Source: Candidatus Gastranaerophilales bacterium
Lineage (GTDB): Bacteria; Cyanobacteriota; Vampirovibrionia; Gastranaerophilales; Gastranaerophilaceae
DNA length: 64,000 bases
Assembly: GCA_944323255.1 (NCBI GenBank)
Contig: CALURU010000007.1
Span: 48,811 to 112,810 of the forward strand
Direction: 5' to 3'
Shown here: piece after piece, positions 34,016 through 42,415 of the stretch
Numbering within the stretch: the first letter of the stretch is position 1
Layout of the letters: the number at the start of each line of letters is the position of its first letter
Made by a program: the position numbers and the translations under genes
The notes under the pieces: model-generated
Seen by the model: only the letters and a program-made list of their open reading frames with translations
The model's database searches: none
Told to the model about the DNA's origin: nothing

Positions 34016-34037
34016 TTGTGTTACCATGATAACACAA
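34016..34037. promoter_or_regulatory. MarR operator palindrome in the divergent tolC/marR spacer
   Basis: TTGTGTTA (34016-34023) and TAACACAA (34030-34037), separated by CCATGA, form a perfect 8-bp inverted repeat of the size bound by MarR dimers. It sits 8 nt before the marR ATG and 17 nt before the tolC ATG. Confidence 0.75.
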
Positions 34038-34045
34038 AGAAAATT

Positions 34046-34507
34046 ATGGAACAAGAAATTTTATTAAGACAAAAAATAGGGTTGAGGTTATCCCGTATTG
34101 GGCTTCTGTCAAAGATTTTCGCAATACAAACCTTTGTACTGAATAAATTCGAGATAACACCGGAACAATTTACTGTACTTAATACACTTAAAGAGAATAA
34201 TGGAATGTATTTAAGACAGCTTGCTCAAGAAACTCTGAAAGACAGACCAAATATTACAAGAATTGTATCGATTCTGGAAGCAAAAAGCTATTTGACAATT
34301 GAAACGGACAAAGAAGAAGGTCGAATGGTAAAAAAATTATATATTACCAAGTCTGGAATCAAAATTTGTAATAAAGCTCTGCCTGCAATTATAGAAATAT
34401 GGGATCATATAGGAAAAAACATTTCCGTTGAAGAACTTGATAAATTTTTAGAAACACTAAACAAAATAGAAAATAATTTAAAAGAAAAGGTAATAATGCA
34501 AAATTAG
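34046..34507 (+). CDS. MarR family transcriptional regulator
   Basis: 153 residues from ATG 34046; longer in-frame starts run through the operator into the tolC leader. Winged helix: ITPEQFTVLNTLKENNGMYLRQLAQETLKDRPNITRIVSILEAKSYL, then wing DKEEGRMVKKLYIT. MarR proteins repress efflux genes and release DNA on binding small phenolics or drugs. First gene of marR-emrA-emrB; autoregulation and tolC repression are inferred from the operator. Confidence 0.9.
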   Translation: MEQEILLRQKIGLRLSRIGLLSKIFAIQTFVLNKFEITPEQFTVLNTLKENNGMYLRQLAQETLKDRPNITRIVSILEAKSYLTIETDKEEGRMVKKLYITKSGIKICNKALPAIIEIWDHIGKNISVEELDKFLETLNKIENNLKEKVIMQN

Positions 34508-34515
34508 GTGAAATT

Positions 34516-35625
34516 ATGGCAAAAAGACACGAAGACAAGCATGATAAAGAATTTATAAAAGAAGCAAAAGCAAGACTCAAGAAAAGACGACCGGAATATA
34601 AAAAGAAAAGAGTTATAGTACCGACTATTACAGCAATAATTCTTACAATAACAGGTATTGTTGCAGCAATTCATTCCACTTACTATCAGTCAACTGATGA
34701 CGCATTTGTGGAAGGGCGTTTAGTTTCAGTTGCACCAAGGGTTGCAGCACCTGTTATTAGCCTGCTGGTTGACGATAACCAAGAAGTTAAAGCCGGACAG
34801 CTGCTTGTAAAATTAGATCCTAAAGACTTTGAGGTTGCACTTGCACAGGCAGAAGCAAAGCTTGCAGAAGCAAAAGCCAGCCTAAACATTGCAGAAAAGC
34901 AGGTTGACGAAAGTACTTCAAGAGTAAATAAATCATTTGAAGATATAACTTCAGCTTCTTCAAAACTTGATTTTGCACAAAAAGATTTTGCAAGATATAA
35001 AGATTTATACAAAGACGGTATTGTCTCCAAGCAGGCATACGAAAAAAGCAAAACAGCCCTAGAAGTAGCAGAAGCAGATTATAATGCGGCAATGGAAACT
35101 TCTCAGGCTACACAGCACGCCCTAGATTCAAGCAAAGCAAAGACAGAAGCGGATGAAGCTCTTATAAAAAGATTGGAAGCAGAAGTTGAGCAGGCAAAAC
35201 TTAACCTGCAATATACAGAAATTTATGCACCTCAAGAGGGAAAAATTGCAGCCAGAAGCGTTGAAAAAGGAAATTATGTAAACATCGGGCAGCCGCTAAT
35301 GAATATTGTACCTGAACAAGTCTGGGTTGTTGCGAATTTTAAAGAAGTTCAGCTGACACACATGCACGAAGGACAGCCGGTTAGAATCAAAGTTGACACT
35401 TATCCGGGCAAAAGGTTTAAAGGGCATGTTGAAAGTATTCAAAGGGCAACAGGTGCAAAATCAAGCCTTTTCCCGCCTGAAAATGCAGTCGGAAGTTACG
35501 TAAAAATTGTACAAAGAGTACCTGTAAAAATTCTTTTTGACGAAGATATTTCAAATTACAACATTGTCCCGGGTATGTCAGTTGTTCCAAAGGTTAGAAT
35601 CAAAGATGGAAGAAAAGAAAATTAA
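34516..35625 (+). CDS. HlyD/EmrA-type membrane fusion protein
   Basis: 369 residues. A Lys/Arg-rich cytoplasmic N-terminus, one membrane span (about residues 35-55, VPTITAIILTITGIVAAIHS), then the lipoyl half (STDDAFVEGRLVSVAPRVAAPVISLLVDDNQEVKAGQLL), a coiled-coil hairpin, and the beta-barrel (VWVVANFKEVQL; GMSVVPKVRI). It links the inner-membrane pump to TolC. Lies 8 nt after marR and overlaps emrB. Confidence 0.92.
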   Translation: MAKRHEDKHDKEFIKEAKARLKKRRPEYKKKRVIVPTITAIILTITGIVAAIHSTYYQSTDDAFVEGRLVSVAPRVAAPVISLLVDDNQEVKAGQLLVKLDPKDFEVALAQAEAKLAEAKASLNIAEKQVDESTSRVNKSFEDITSASSKLDFAQKDFARYKDLYKDGIVSKQAYEKSKTALEVAEADYNAAMETSQATQHALDSSKAKTEADEALIKRLEAEVEQAKLNLQYTEIYAPQEGKIAARSVEKGNYVNIGQPLMNIVPEQVWVVANFKEVQLTHMHEGQPVRIKVDTYPGKRFKGHVESIQRATGAKSSLFPPENAVGSYVKIVQRVPVKILFDEDISNYNIVPGMSVVPKVRIKDGRKEN

Positions 35626-37147
35626 CCCTTATATTATAGCAATGGCAGTATTACTGCCGTCATTTCTTTCGCTTGCGGCATCATCAGGTACCAACGTAAG
35701 CCAGCCTCATATTGCAGGTTTTTATGGTGCTACACAGTATGAAACAAACACCGTTATCACCTGTTATATTATATCAGGCGGTCTTATGCTTCCTGTAACA
35801 GGTTATCTTGTTCGCTATATAGGCAAAAAGCTTTTGTTTATATACAGCATTATAGTATTTGCGCTTGGATGCTTTCTCTGCATAGTTGCTCCGAATTTGC
35901 AAGCGCTGATTGCTGCAAGACTTATACAAGGTATCGGGAGCGGAAGTATATTGCCTTTATGTCAGGCGGTTCTGTTGGAAGTATTTCCGCCGGAGCAGCG
36001 GGGAGTTGCAATGGGCTTATTCGGGGTTGCAGCAATGTTCTCTCCTCTTGCAGGACCTTTCATCGGAGGTTATCTCACGGATTATTATTCATGGCAATGG
36101 ATTTTTATAGTTAATATACCGCTCTGTATATTGTCATTAATTATGATTAAATTCCTCGTTCCAGACGATAAACCAACTGAGAAACAAAAGTACAACAAGA
36201 AATTTGATATTTTCGGATACCTATCAATAGTTATTGCAATGGGCTGCATGCAAGTCGTATTAGACAAAGGACAGCAGCACAACTGGTTTGATGAAACCTG
36301 GATATGCTGGCTTACGGGAATTTGCATTTTTTCATTTGTATTTTTCTATGTATGGGAACTTGAATACAAAAATCCGGTAATCGATATTAGAGTCTTTAAA
36401 GACCGAAACTTTCTTTTCGGAACATTTGCAAGCTCTTTTATAAACGTAATCATATATTCGACATTGCTTCTTGTTCCTATGTTTGTACAGAGTCTTATTG
36501 GTTACAGCCCTTCTATGTCAGGACTTTTGATGTTTCCAAGAGCTGTAATTTGTTTAATCATGCTCCTTGTAGTAGGTGAAATTTCAAAATATGTGGAAGG
36601 AAGAATTCTTGCCATTATCGGATTTCTCATTATTGCAGCATCGCTATTAATGCTTACACAAATGAACCCGTCTTCTTCAATAGAAAGCATTATTCTGCCG
36701 AATATACTGCTCTGTATTGGTGTCCCGACAGCATTTGTTCCTATAACGGCACTCTCTTTTCAAACACTTCCGGCATCAAAGAACGCTGATGCAGCATCTT
36801 TACATGCTCTCTTTAAAAACATTTTAACAGCAGTCTCAACTTCGGCGGCTTCAACCTTTATCGCAAGAGTTTCACAAGTTTATCAGGGCTACTTTGTAAG
36901 CAATCTTGCGCCGCATAATCATATGTATCAAGTAAAATTAGCCGCACTGCAGCATAAGTTTGCCATCTATTACCCATCTGTAGTTGCAGCCAGAAAAGCC
37001 GAAGGCACACTTTATAAACAGTTATTGTCACAAGCACGTCTTGCTTCATTTTTTGACATTTTTGCAATGCTTGCACTATTAATGGGAGTTGCGATATTTC
37101 TTACTATTCTGCTCCAAAATAAACAAAAAAAGAAAAAAGAAGTGTAA
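35606..37147 (+). CDS. DHA2-family (EmrB/QacA) drug:proton antiporter
   Basis: 513 residues from ATG 35606. About 14 membrane spans. MFS motifs: LPVTGYLVRYIGKKLLF (motif A), ARLIQGIGSGSILPLCQAVLLE (motif B) and GVAAMFSPLAGPFIGGYLTDYYSWQWIFIVNIP (motif C, antiporter signature). Partner of EmrA and TolC in a tripartite export pump; substrates unknown. It overlaps emrA by 20 nt. The earlier TTG-type start at 35537 would overlap by 89 nt and is not used. Confidence 0.93.
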   Translation: MEEKKINPYIIAMAVLLPSFLSLAASSGTNVSQPHIAGFYGATQYETNTVITCYIISGGLMLPVTGYLVRYIGKKLLFIYSIIVFALGCFLCIVAPNLQALIAARLIQGIGSGSILPLCQAVLLEVFPPEQRGVAMGLFGVAAMFSPLAGPFIGGYLTDYYSWQWIFIVNIPLCILSLIMIKFLVPDDKPTEKQKYNKKFDIFGYLSIVIAMGCMQVVLDKGQQHNWFDETWICWLTGICIFSFVFFYVWELEYKNPVIDIRVFKDRNFLFGTFASSFINVIIYSTLLLVPMFVQSLIGYSPSMSGLLMFPRAVICLIMLLVVGEISKYVEGRILAIIGFLIIAASLLMLTQMNPSSSIESIILPNILLCIGVPTAFVPITALSFQTLPASKNADAASLHALFKNILTAVSTSAASTFIARVSQVYQGYFVSNLAPHNHMYQVKLAALQHKFAIYYPSVVAARKAEGTLYKQLLSQARLASFFDIFAMLALLMGVAIFLTILLQNKQKKKKEV

Positions 37148-37172
37148 ACTTTTGTAAAGAAAATTATCCCTT

Positions 37173-37203
37173 TTGAAATCGCAACACATAAAAATACTTT
37201 ATA
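37173..37203 (+). promoter_or_regulatory. Possible promoter of the 59-residue ORF
   Basis: TTGAAA (37173-37178) and TTTATA (37198-37203) with a 19-nt spacer, followed by an alternating TA run. Suboptimal spacing. Confidence 0.35.
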
Positions 37204-37249
37204 TATATATAAGTAATAGATGCGATGATATAAGAAAGGATGGCAATAT

Positions 37250-37429
37250 ATGACAGGACCAGAAGCAGCAAGTGGTATGCATGGCACAAGAGGTACATGG
37301 GGCGTCTTTGATTTTAATCAAGGCGATGGTGGTAATGCTCGTCCAATGACAATGGAAGAGAAGTTGCAGAAAAACAGTATTCATGTACAAGCTGCTGCAG
37401 CACAAAGTGCCGGCGCATATATGAGTTAA
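37250..37429 (+). CDS. Small protein, 59 residues, unknown function
   Basis: ATG 37250 to TAA 37429. Starts MTGPEAASGMHGTRGTWGVFDF and continues with a Gly-rich NQGDGGNARPMTMEEKL stretch, ending in HVQAAAAQSAGAYMS. AAAGGA lies 10 nt upstream, a possible promoter precedes it and a perfect terminator follows 24 nt after the stop, so it is a complete small transcription unit. No signal peptide, membrane span or known family. Coding is supported by context, not homology. Confidence 0.55.
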   Translation: MTGPEAASGMHGTRGTWGVFDFNQGDGGNARPMTMEEKLQKNSIHVQAAAAQSAGAYMS

Positions 37430-37453
37430 AGGAGCTTAATATTGAATTTTTAG

Positions 37454-37482
37454 AAAACCGGAAAATATTTTCCGGTTTTTTA
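37454..37482 (+). terminator. Terminator after the 59-residue ORF
   Basis: A 12-bp perfect stem AAAACCGGAAAA/TTTTCCGGTTTT, then TTTATT. It runs directly into the -10 box of the next gene. Confidence 0.85.
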
Positions 37483-37485
37483 TTG

Positions 37486-37491
37486 TATAAT
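37486..37491 (+). promoter_or_regulatory. -10 box of the leaderless acetyltransferase gene
   Basis: TATAAT, then 6 nt, then ATG 37498. No ribosome site is possible; the -35 region lies in the preceding terminator. Confidence 0.6.
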
Positions 37492-37497
37492 TAGCTT

Positions 37498-38052
37498 ATG
37501 AGAGAGTTTGAAAAAATGATTAATGGATTGGATTACAATCCAAATGATGAAGAATTATTAAAACTACGTAAATATTCGCTTGAAAAAACACGAGCTTTTA
37601 ATGTCGAGCAAGACTCTGAAAAAAGAGAAGAAATTCTTAAAAGCCTGGTTGGCAAAATGGGTAAAGATTGTTATATTACCCCAAATTTATTTTGCGATTA
37701 TGGCTGCAACCTAGAATTAGGCGACGGAGTTTATTTTAATGCTAACTGCGTAGTTCTTGATTGCGCTAAGGTTACTATAGGGGACAATACTTTTGTAGGA
37801 CCAAATTCTCAATTTTACACGCCTATCCACCCGCTTGATTACAAAACAAGAAATACTTTTATAGAGTCTGCAAAACCTATCTCCATAGGTAAAAATTGCT
37901 GGCTTGGAGGCAGTGTTATTATTTTACCTGGAGTTACAATAGGAGACGGATGCGTTATTGGAGCAGGAGCTGTTGTCACAAAGGATATTCCTGAGAACTC
38001 GCTTGCAGTTGGAAATCCTGCTAAAGTTATAAGAACTATTGAGCAAAAATAA
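37498..38052 (+). CDS. Maltose/galactoside O-acetyltransferase family (left-handed beta-helix)
   Basis: 184 residues. Mac domain at the N-terminus (FEKMINGLDYNPNDEELLKLR), then hexapeptide repeats with the family active site (NANCVVLDCAKVTIGDNTFVGPNSQFYTPIHPLD) and the closing WLGGSVIILPGVTIGDGCVIGAGAVVTKDIPENSLAVGNPAKVI. It transfers acetyl from acetyl-CoA to a sugar. Close to Maa/LacA; sugar not assigned. Leaderless start. Confidence 0.9.
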   Translation: MREFEKMINGLDYNPNDEELLKLRKYSLEKTRAFNVEQDSEKREEILKSLVGKMGKDCYITPNLFCDYGCNLELGDGVYFNANCVVLDCAKVTIGDNTFVGPNSQFYTPIHPLDYKTRNTFIESAKPISIGKNCWLGGSVIILPGVTIGDGCVIGAGAVVTKDIPENSLAVGNPAKVIRTIEQK

Positions 38053-38073
38053 AACCGGTTTTATACCGGCTCT
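38048..38073 (-). terminator. Terminator of the GH13/membrane-protein operon
   Basis: On the minus strand a CCGGT/ACCGG hairpin is followed by TTTTATTTTT. It overlaps the end of the convergent acetyltransferase gene. Confidence 0.55.
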
Positions 38074-38105
38074 ATTTTCGCAATTTATTTAATGTTTGCT
38101 CATTA

Positions 38106-39863
38106 TTAATCACGGACTTTTTGTTTGTATACATGCCCTTTTCTGTCTTTTTCTATATTCGGAGTATCAATTTCAAACACATAAGCATCTGCCGGAGCCA
38201 GATTAACTTTCAGTTCATTTTTGGATACCTGAAATTCGCTGGTATCACCATATTCCGGAGCCATATTTTTCAATTTCTGATCCTCTTTTAATCCCGGAAT
38301 TTCTATAATACCTGTAACATTTCTATTCGGATTCTTATTAGCTACAACCAGAATTGTTTTTCCGTTATTATGCCTTGCATATGTAATTATCTGATCATTC
38401 TTATCTTCACGCTTGTTTAATTCTATAAAGCTGCTATTTCTATCTGCCAAAACATCTTCATTTTCCTTACGCATTTTAAGAACGCCACGCATTACACGTT
38501 CAATATCCGGATGATCACCGCCTGGTTTTCTTGAAAGATTAAACAATGCCAAACGATAACGGTGTTCATTCATCAAGGTTTTTTCGGTATATGTTTCTAT
38601 ATTATCTGTATCTCTGTATTTATAATCATAATAGTCACCGGTCTGGAAACCATCTATAAAATAAGGATTACACATTGGTATTGTAGCCTGCAATACTGTT
38701 GTTAATTTACAGAAGTTTTCACCGCCGTGTATCATTGATGAACTGTCATCATGAGTTAGGAATGAACCTATTACGCTCTTTCCTGCCGGCAATTTATGTG
38801 ATAAATCAAGATTCAATTTTATATAGTCGTTAAATTCCGTTGCATTTTTCCAGTCATGGAATATATGATATTGTCCGTAATACTCATCAAATCCGGCTCT
38901 TAACAAATCTTCCGGTCTGTCATACGGCATATTTACCATTGGAGAAGCACATTCGTAAGTATAGCTTTCTGCAAGCCATGCAAATTCCGGATCTCTTTTA
39001 TGCGAATACTTAATCAATCTATCCCAAAATTCCGGCGGTTTCGCTCTTGCAACATCAGCTCTTATTCCGTCAATACCTAAATCTATGCAAGCATCAACAT
39101 ATTGCTTATGCATTTCCAGTAATTTTGGGTTCAAAGTACGTTCTGCCTCATCTGCCCAAGGCTCAAACATTCTAATATCTGCCCAGCCTTGAGGGGTCTT
39201 ATCTTCACCGTTTCTGCCATAAGCCATCAATTCCGGTTCTGCCTCAAACATATCTACAGATGCACAGCTCGGCAAGTCTAACATTACTCTGATATCACGC
39301 TTGTGACACTCATCTATAAATGCCTTAAATTGTTCATCCGGTGTTCTTGGATCATCTTTATCAATTATCATCGGATCAATAGCCAGATGCCCATCGTCCG
39401 TTACATATTTTGCAGGTGAATAAATCGAACCGGCTGTTCCCATTGCATTTTTCTTACCGGTAGGATGAATCGGTAAAATATGAATTGTATTAAATCCATC
39501 AGCCTTTAATTCGTCCAATCTTGATATTGCACTCAATAAAGTACCATTTTTTTCACCGGTAGACAAAGTAACTTTATCATCACCGTTCAAATCCTGAGCA
39601 GTGAAGGTTCTTGGAACAATTGCAAGCATAACAGATTCATTATTCCTAACCATAGTTCTCAAATTGTTTTTATAAGGTTTTACCTCTTTTGAAACAAGAT
39701 CAACCTTTTTCACCTGCGGAACATTAATTCTGGCAAGATTTTCAAGGTAAGCTGAAGTAACATTGCTTTCCCTGTCCTCAATCCTTTTTTCAGAAGGCTT
39801 AGTAACAGGAGTCTGAGTTAATGCTTTAAAATTTACAGGGATTATTTTACTTATTTCCATCAT
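38106..39863 (-). CDS. GH13 alpha-amylase-family protein with N-terminal VNFKA motif
   Basis: 585 residues. GH13 (beta/alpha)8 barrel: LDLPSCASVD at the first conserved region (usual DxVxNH replaced), DGIRADVARA with the nucleophile Asp near residue 267, WLAESYT with the acid/base Glu near 298, and FLTHDD near 370 (Thr in place of Asn before His-Asp). All three catalytic acids are present, so activity on alpha-glucan is likely; hydrolase versus transferase cannot be told. No signal peptide; the start is MMEISKIIPVNFKALTQ with the F-K-A tag. Last gene of the operon from 43498, overlapping the 855-residue gene by 17 nt. ATG 39860 is an alternative start. Confidence 0.85.
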   Translation of the reverse strand: MMEISKIIPVNFKALTQTPVTKPSEKRIEDRESNVTSAYLENLARINVPQVKKVDLVSKEVKPYKNNLRTMVRNNESVMLAIVPRTFTAQDLNGDDKVTLSTGEKNGTLLSAISRLDELKADGFNTIHILPIHPTGKKNAMGTAGSIYSPAKYVTDDGHLAIDPMIIDKDDPRTPDEQFKAFIDECHKRDIRVMLDLPSCASVDMFEAEPELMAYGRNGEDKTPQGWADIRMFEPWADEAERTLNPKLLEMHKQYVDACIDLGIDGIRADVARAKPPEFWDRLIKYSHKRDPEFAWLAESYTYECASPMVNMPYDRPEDLLRAGFDEYYGQYHIFHDWKNATEFNDYIKLNLDLSHKLPAGKSVIGSFLTHDDSSSMIHGGENFCKLTTVLQATIPMCNPYFIDGFQTGDYYDYKYRDTDNIETYTEKTLMNEHRYRLALFNLSRKPGGDHPDIERVMRGVLKMRKENEDVLADRNSSFIELNKREDKNDQIITYARHNNGKTILVVANKNPNRNVTGIIEIPGLKEDQKLKNMAPEYGDTSEFQVSKNELKVNLAPADAYVFEIDTPNIEKDRKGHVYKQKVRD

Positions 39864-42414
39864 CGCTCACCTTCCTAAAGATATTCTGCGGATTTCTTAT
39901 CTTTCCAAATCCAAATTGAGCCACTATTGTTGCACCAATAACGCTGCCGCCAATTGCAGATGCTATTCTTAACCATTTTTGGTTTCCGTATCTTCTTTGT
40001 GCTGCCTGCATTATCAAATCTATTGAATTCTGTGCAACCAAATTAAACTTCGACATTCTTGTTTGTGCTGATTTTGTATATTTATTCAAATCATTTGGAT
40101 TCAATTTATGTTGTGGTTTCGTAAAGTCTATGTTATTGTTGCCCATAATTTCTCTAAATCTATTTATATACTTTGAGAATCTTCCGGAAATATCACCTGT
40201 AGCCAAATCATTTGAAACACTCAGCCCTTTCTTTGTACTTTCCGTAATAGCTTCGCTATTCCATGTATTTCTCATTACATCCTTGTAAAATTCTGGATTG
40301 TTTGGTGTATTGAGTTTCATTGTATGATCCGGACACGAAGCCCCGAGAATCGCCTCTCTTCCGAATCTTGCAACTTCTCTATTATATTCGCCCTCAGGAA
40401 GAGGTCTTTTGTATGTATCTAACAAGTGCAAAATTCTATTGAAAGAATTTTTTGCACCTTGATATCTTTCTACAATTCTTGTTATTTCCTGATTCTTAGA
40501 TGAGCCTACTCCTCTTGAATTATATTTTGCATAATCAATACGTTCTTTTGTTGATTTCAAATCACTCCAATAGTTCAACTTTTCGTATTTGTTTTGCTGT
40601 ACACCATCTAAAACGTCAAATAAATCTTCTCTTGAGCTTAGAGAATTTGAAAGAGTTGATACATCTTCCTTTACAAGCCTGTCAATAGTGTTATTGAATT
40701 TACCTATTGAACTAAGACGTTTAGCAGTTTTATTATAATTATTTTCAATGCCTGTAATCAAATCTTTCATATGAGAATTTTGTGTATCCTTACCATTAAG
40801 ATCGATTTCCATTTCAGACATTACTTTTGCAAGCTTAGAAATTGCTTCCTGATACTTTGCCTCATCTTTTGTTAAAGCATTAAGCTGTCTTTCAATAATT
40901 TCTGCTGCATATTTATCAGACTCTCTTATTTGCTTCAAGTCTTTGTATTTAATACCTAAAACGTCAAGAAGTGTATTTTCAAATTTGCTGTATGATCTTG
41001 CAATTACAGTTTCCGGAGCGTATTCAACTTTGAAAGACTTGCATTTATCCAGAGCTTTTTGATTTTCTTTAAATTCTCCAAGAACTTTTGCAAAATCAAC
41101 AACTTCTTTAATATTATTCTCATTAACATATTTTGCCGGAGATTTTTTAATCTTTGCAGTTATATTTTCAAGAACTTCATTTTGATATGCCTTCAAAGCT
41201 TCTTTTGACATTCCGGCTTCATTTTCCATCTTGCCTTCAAATAATTTTTTCAATTCGCCTTTAAAAGCTTTCAATTCATCATCAGTTATACCGTCAGCAT
41301 CAAATTTCTTGAGAATATCTTTAACTTCTGCCGTTGTTGGAACAAAAACCCTTTCCAAAGTGGCTCTGTTCCTTGACGGAATATTTGCCTTAATTGATTT
41401 TACAACATCATCTGCAAAACTGTCGTTTACTGCATATTCACCTTTGTCCGCAGTCTTAAAGATTTTTGCAAAATCAGCACAAATACCTTCAGAGGCATTT
41501 GCATCCATATCTTTTGTTAATAATTTCAGTAAATTATCATATTCTACCTGCGGAAGCTCCTTACCCTTATAATTAGCAAGCAGTTTTTCAACATCTTTGC
41601 TAAGTCTATTCGGTTTAACATCAGATGCAAGTTCTGACATAGAATTTGTTTTATCTAAAAGATTACTTATCTTTGAATTATAGCGGGAGTTTCTTGCCTT
41701 TTCCAGAGCAGGAGCTATGACTTTTTCCAACCCGCAGCACATTAAAGCCGCAAGAACCGGTGTTGCTCCACCTGCCATAAGCATCCAGAGAGTATTAGTC
41801 TGAATACCTACTTTTCTCATCTGCTCTTTTATTAAATCATGACGGTTTTTAATGCCTCTAGGGATTCCCATTCTATCCCCTATAACATCCAGATCTTCTC
41901 CAGGATAATCCCCCTGATACATATCAAACGGAATATAATTAGGATCTTGCAGAACAGATTTTTTACGTCCCTGATCATCAATGTATTCTTTACCAACATC
42001 AAAACCTTGAATAATTCTTGATGGAGCTTTTATTGCAACAAGCGGGAACAGAGACATTGAAGCAATGAAAGCCCCCAATCCCGTGTATTCCATTATACGG
42101 AGCATCGGATTCTTTGTACGGGCAGCCAACATTGTAGCAATACCTAAACCACCCATTGCAAGACCAACATCATTAATACGTCCAAGCTGGTGGTCATTTG
42201 CATTTCCTGCAAAACCGTCTTTAACCGCTTTTAAATCATAAGCTCTGTCTTTCAAAAAATATTTGGGTACAGTAACTATCGAATCGTGTACCAGATGACC
42301 CTCAGGCGGCAGAGGTTTTACATTATTAGCAGTATTCACATTGCCCTTTGCTTCTCTGTAAGGTCTGTGAGACTTAGTATTTTCAATATTCTGTTGAACT
42401 GGATGTATAGCCAT
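39847..42414 (-). CDS. Large membrane-associated coiled-coil protein of unknown function
   Basis: 855 residues. Hydrophobic segments cluster near the N-terminus (INDVGLAMGGLGIATMLAA, YTGLGAFIASMSLFPLVAI, TLWMLMAGGATPVLAALMCCG) and one lies near the C-terminus (IASAIGGSVIGATIVAQFGFG). The ~550 residues between are Lys/Glu/Asn-rich helices predicted to coil. No signal peptide. Unlike its neighbours it lacks a clear F-K-A motif at the N-terminus. Two nt after the upstream membrane protein and overlapping the GH13 gene, so a scaffold or anchor for the GH13 enzyme is a reasonable guess only. Confidence 0.7.
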   Translation of the reverse strand: MAIHPVQQNIENTKSHRPYREAKGNVNTANNVKPLPPEGHLVHDSIVTVPKYFLKDRAYDLKAVKDGFAGNANDHQLGRINDVGLAMGGLGIATMLAARTKNPMLRIMEYTGLGAFIASMSLFPLVAIKAPSRIIQGFDVGKEYIDDQGRKKSVLQDPNYIPFDMYQGDYPGEDLDVIGDRMGIPRGIKNRHDLIKEQMRKVGIQTNTLWMLMAGGATPVLAALMCCGLEKVIAPALEKARNSRYNSKISNLLDKTNSMSELASDVKPNRLSKDVEKLLANYKGKELPQVEYDNLLKLLTKDMDANASEGICADFAKIFKTADKGEYAVNDSFADDVVKSIKANIPSRNRATLERVFVPTTAEVKDILKKFDADGITDDELKAFKGELKKLFEGKMENEAGMSKEALKAYQNEVLENITAKIKKSPAKYVNENNIKEVVDFAKVLGEFKENQKALDKCKSFKVEYAPETVIARSYSKFENTLLDVLGIKYKDLKQIRESDKYAAEIIERQLNALTKDEAKYQEAISKLAKVMSEMEIDLNGKDTQNSHMKDLITGIENNYNKTAKRLSSIGKFNNTIDRLVKEDVSTLSNSLSSREDLFDVLDGVQQNKYEKLNYWSDLKSTKERIDYAKYNSRGVGSSKNQEITRIVERYQGAKNSFNRILHLLDTYKRPLPEGEYNREVARFGREAILGASCPDHTMKLNTPNNPEFYKDVMRNTWNSEAITESTKKGLSVSNDLATGDISGRFSKYINRFREIMGNNNIDFTKPQHKLNPNDLNKYTKSAQTRMSKFNLVAQNSIDLIMQAAQRRYGNQKWLRIASAIGGSVIGATIVAQFGFGKIRNPQNIFRKVSDDGNK

Positions 42415-42415
42415 A

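Noticed and set aside
38106..39863. GlgE-type maltosyltransferase identity for the 585-residue GH13
   Set aside because: The segment around the nucleophile is only vaguely similar and the typical GlgE N domains are absent; left as GH13.
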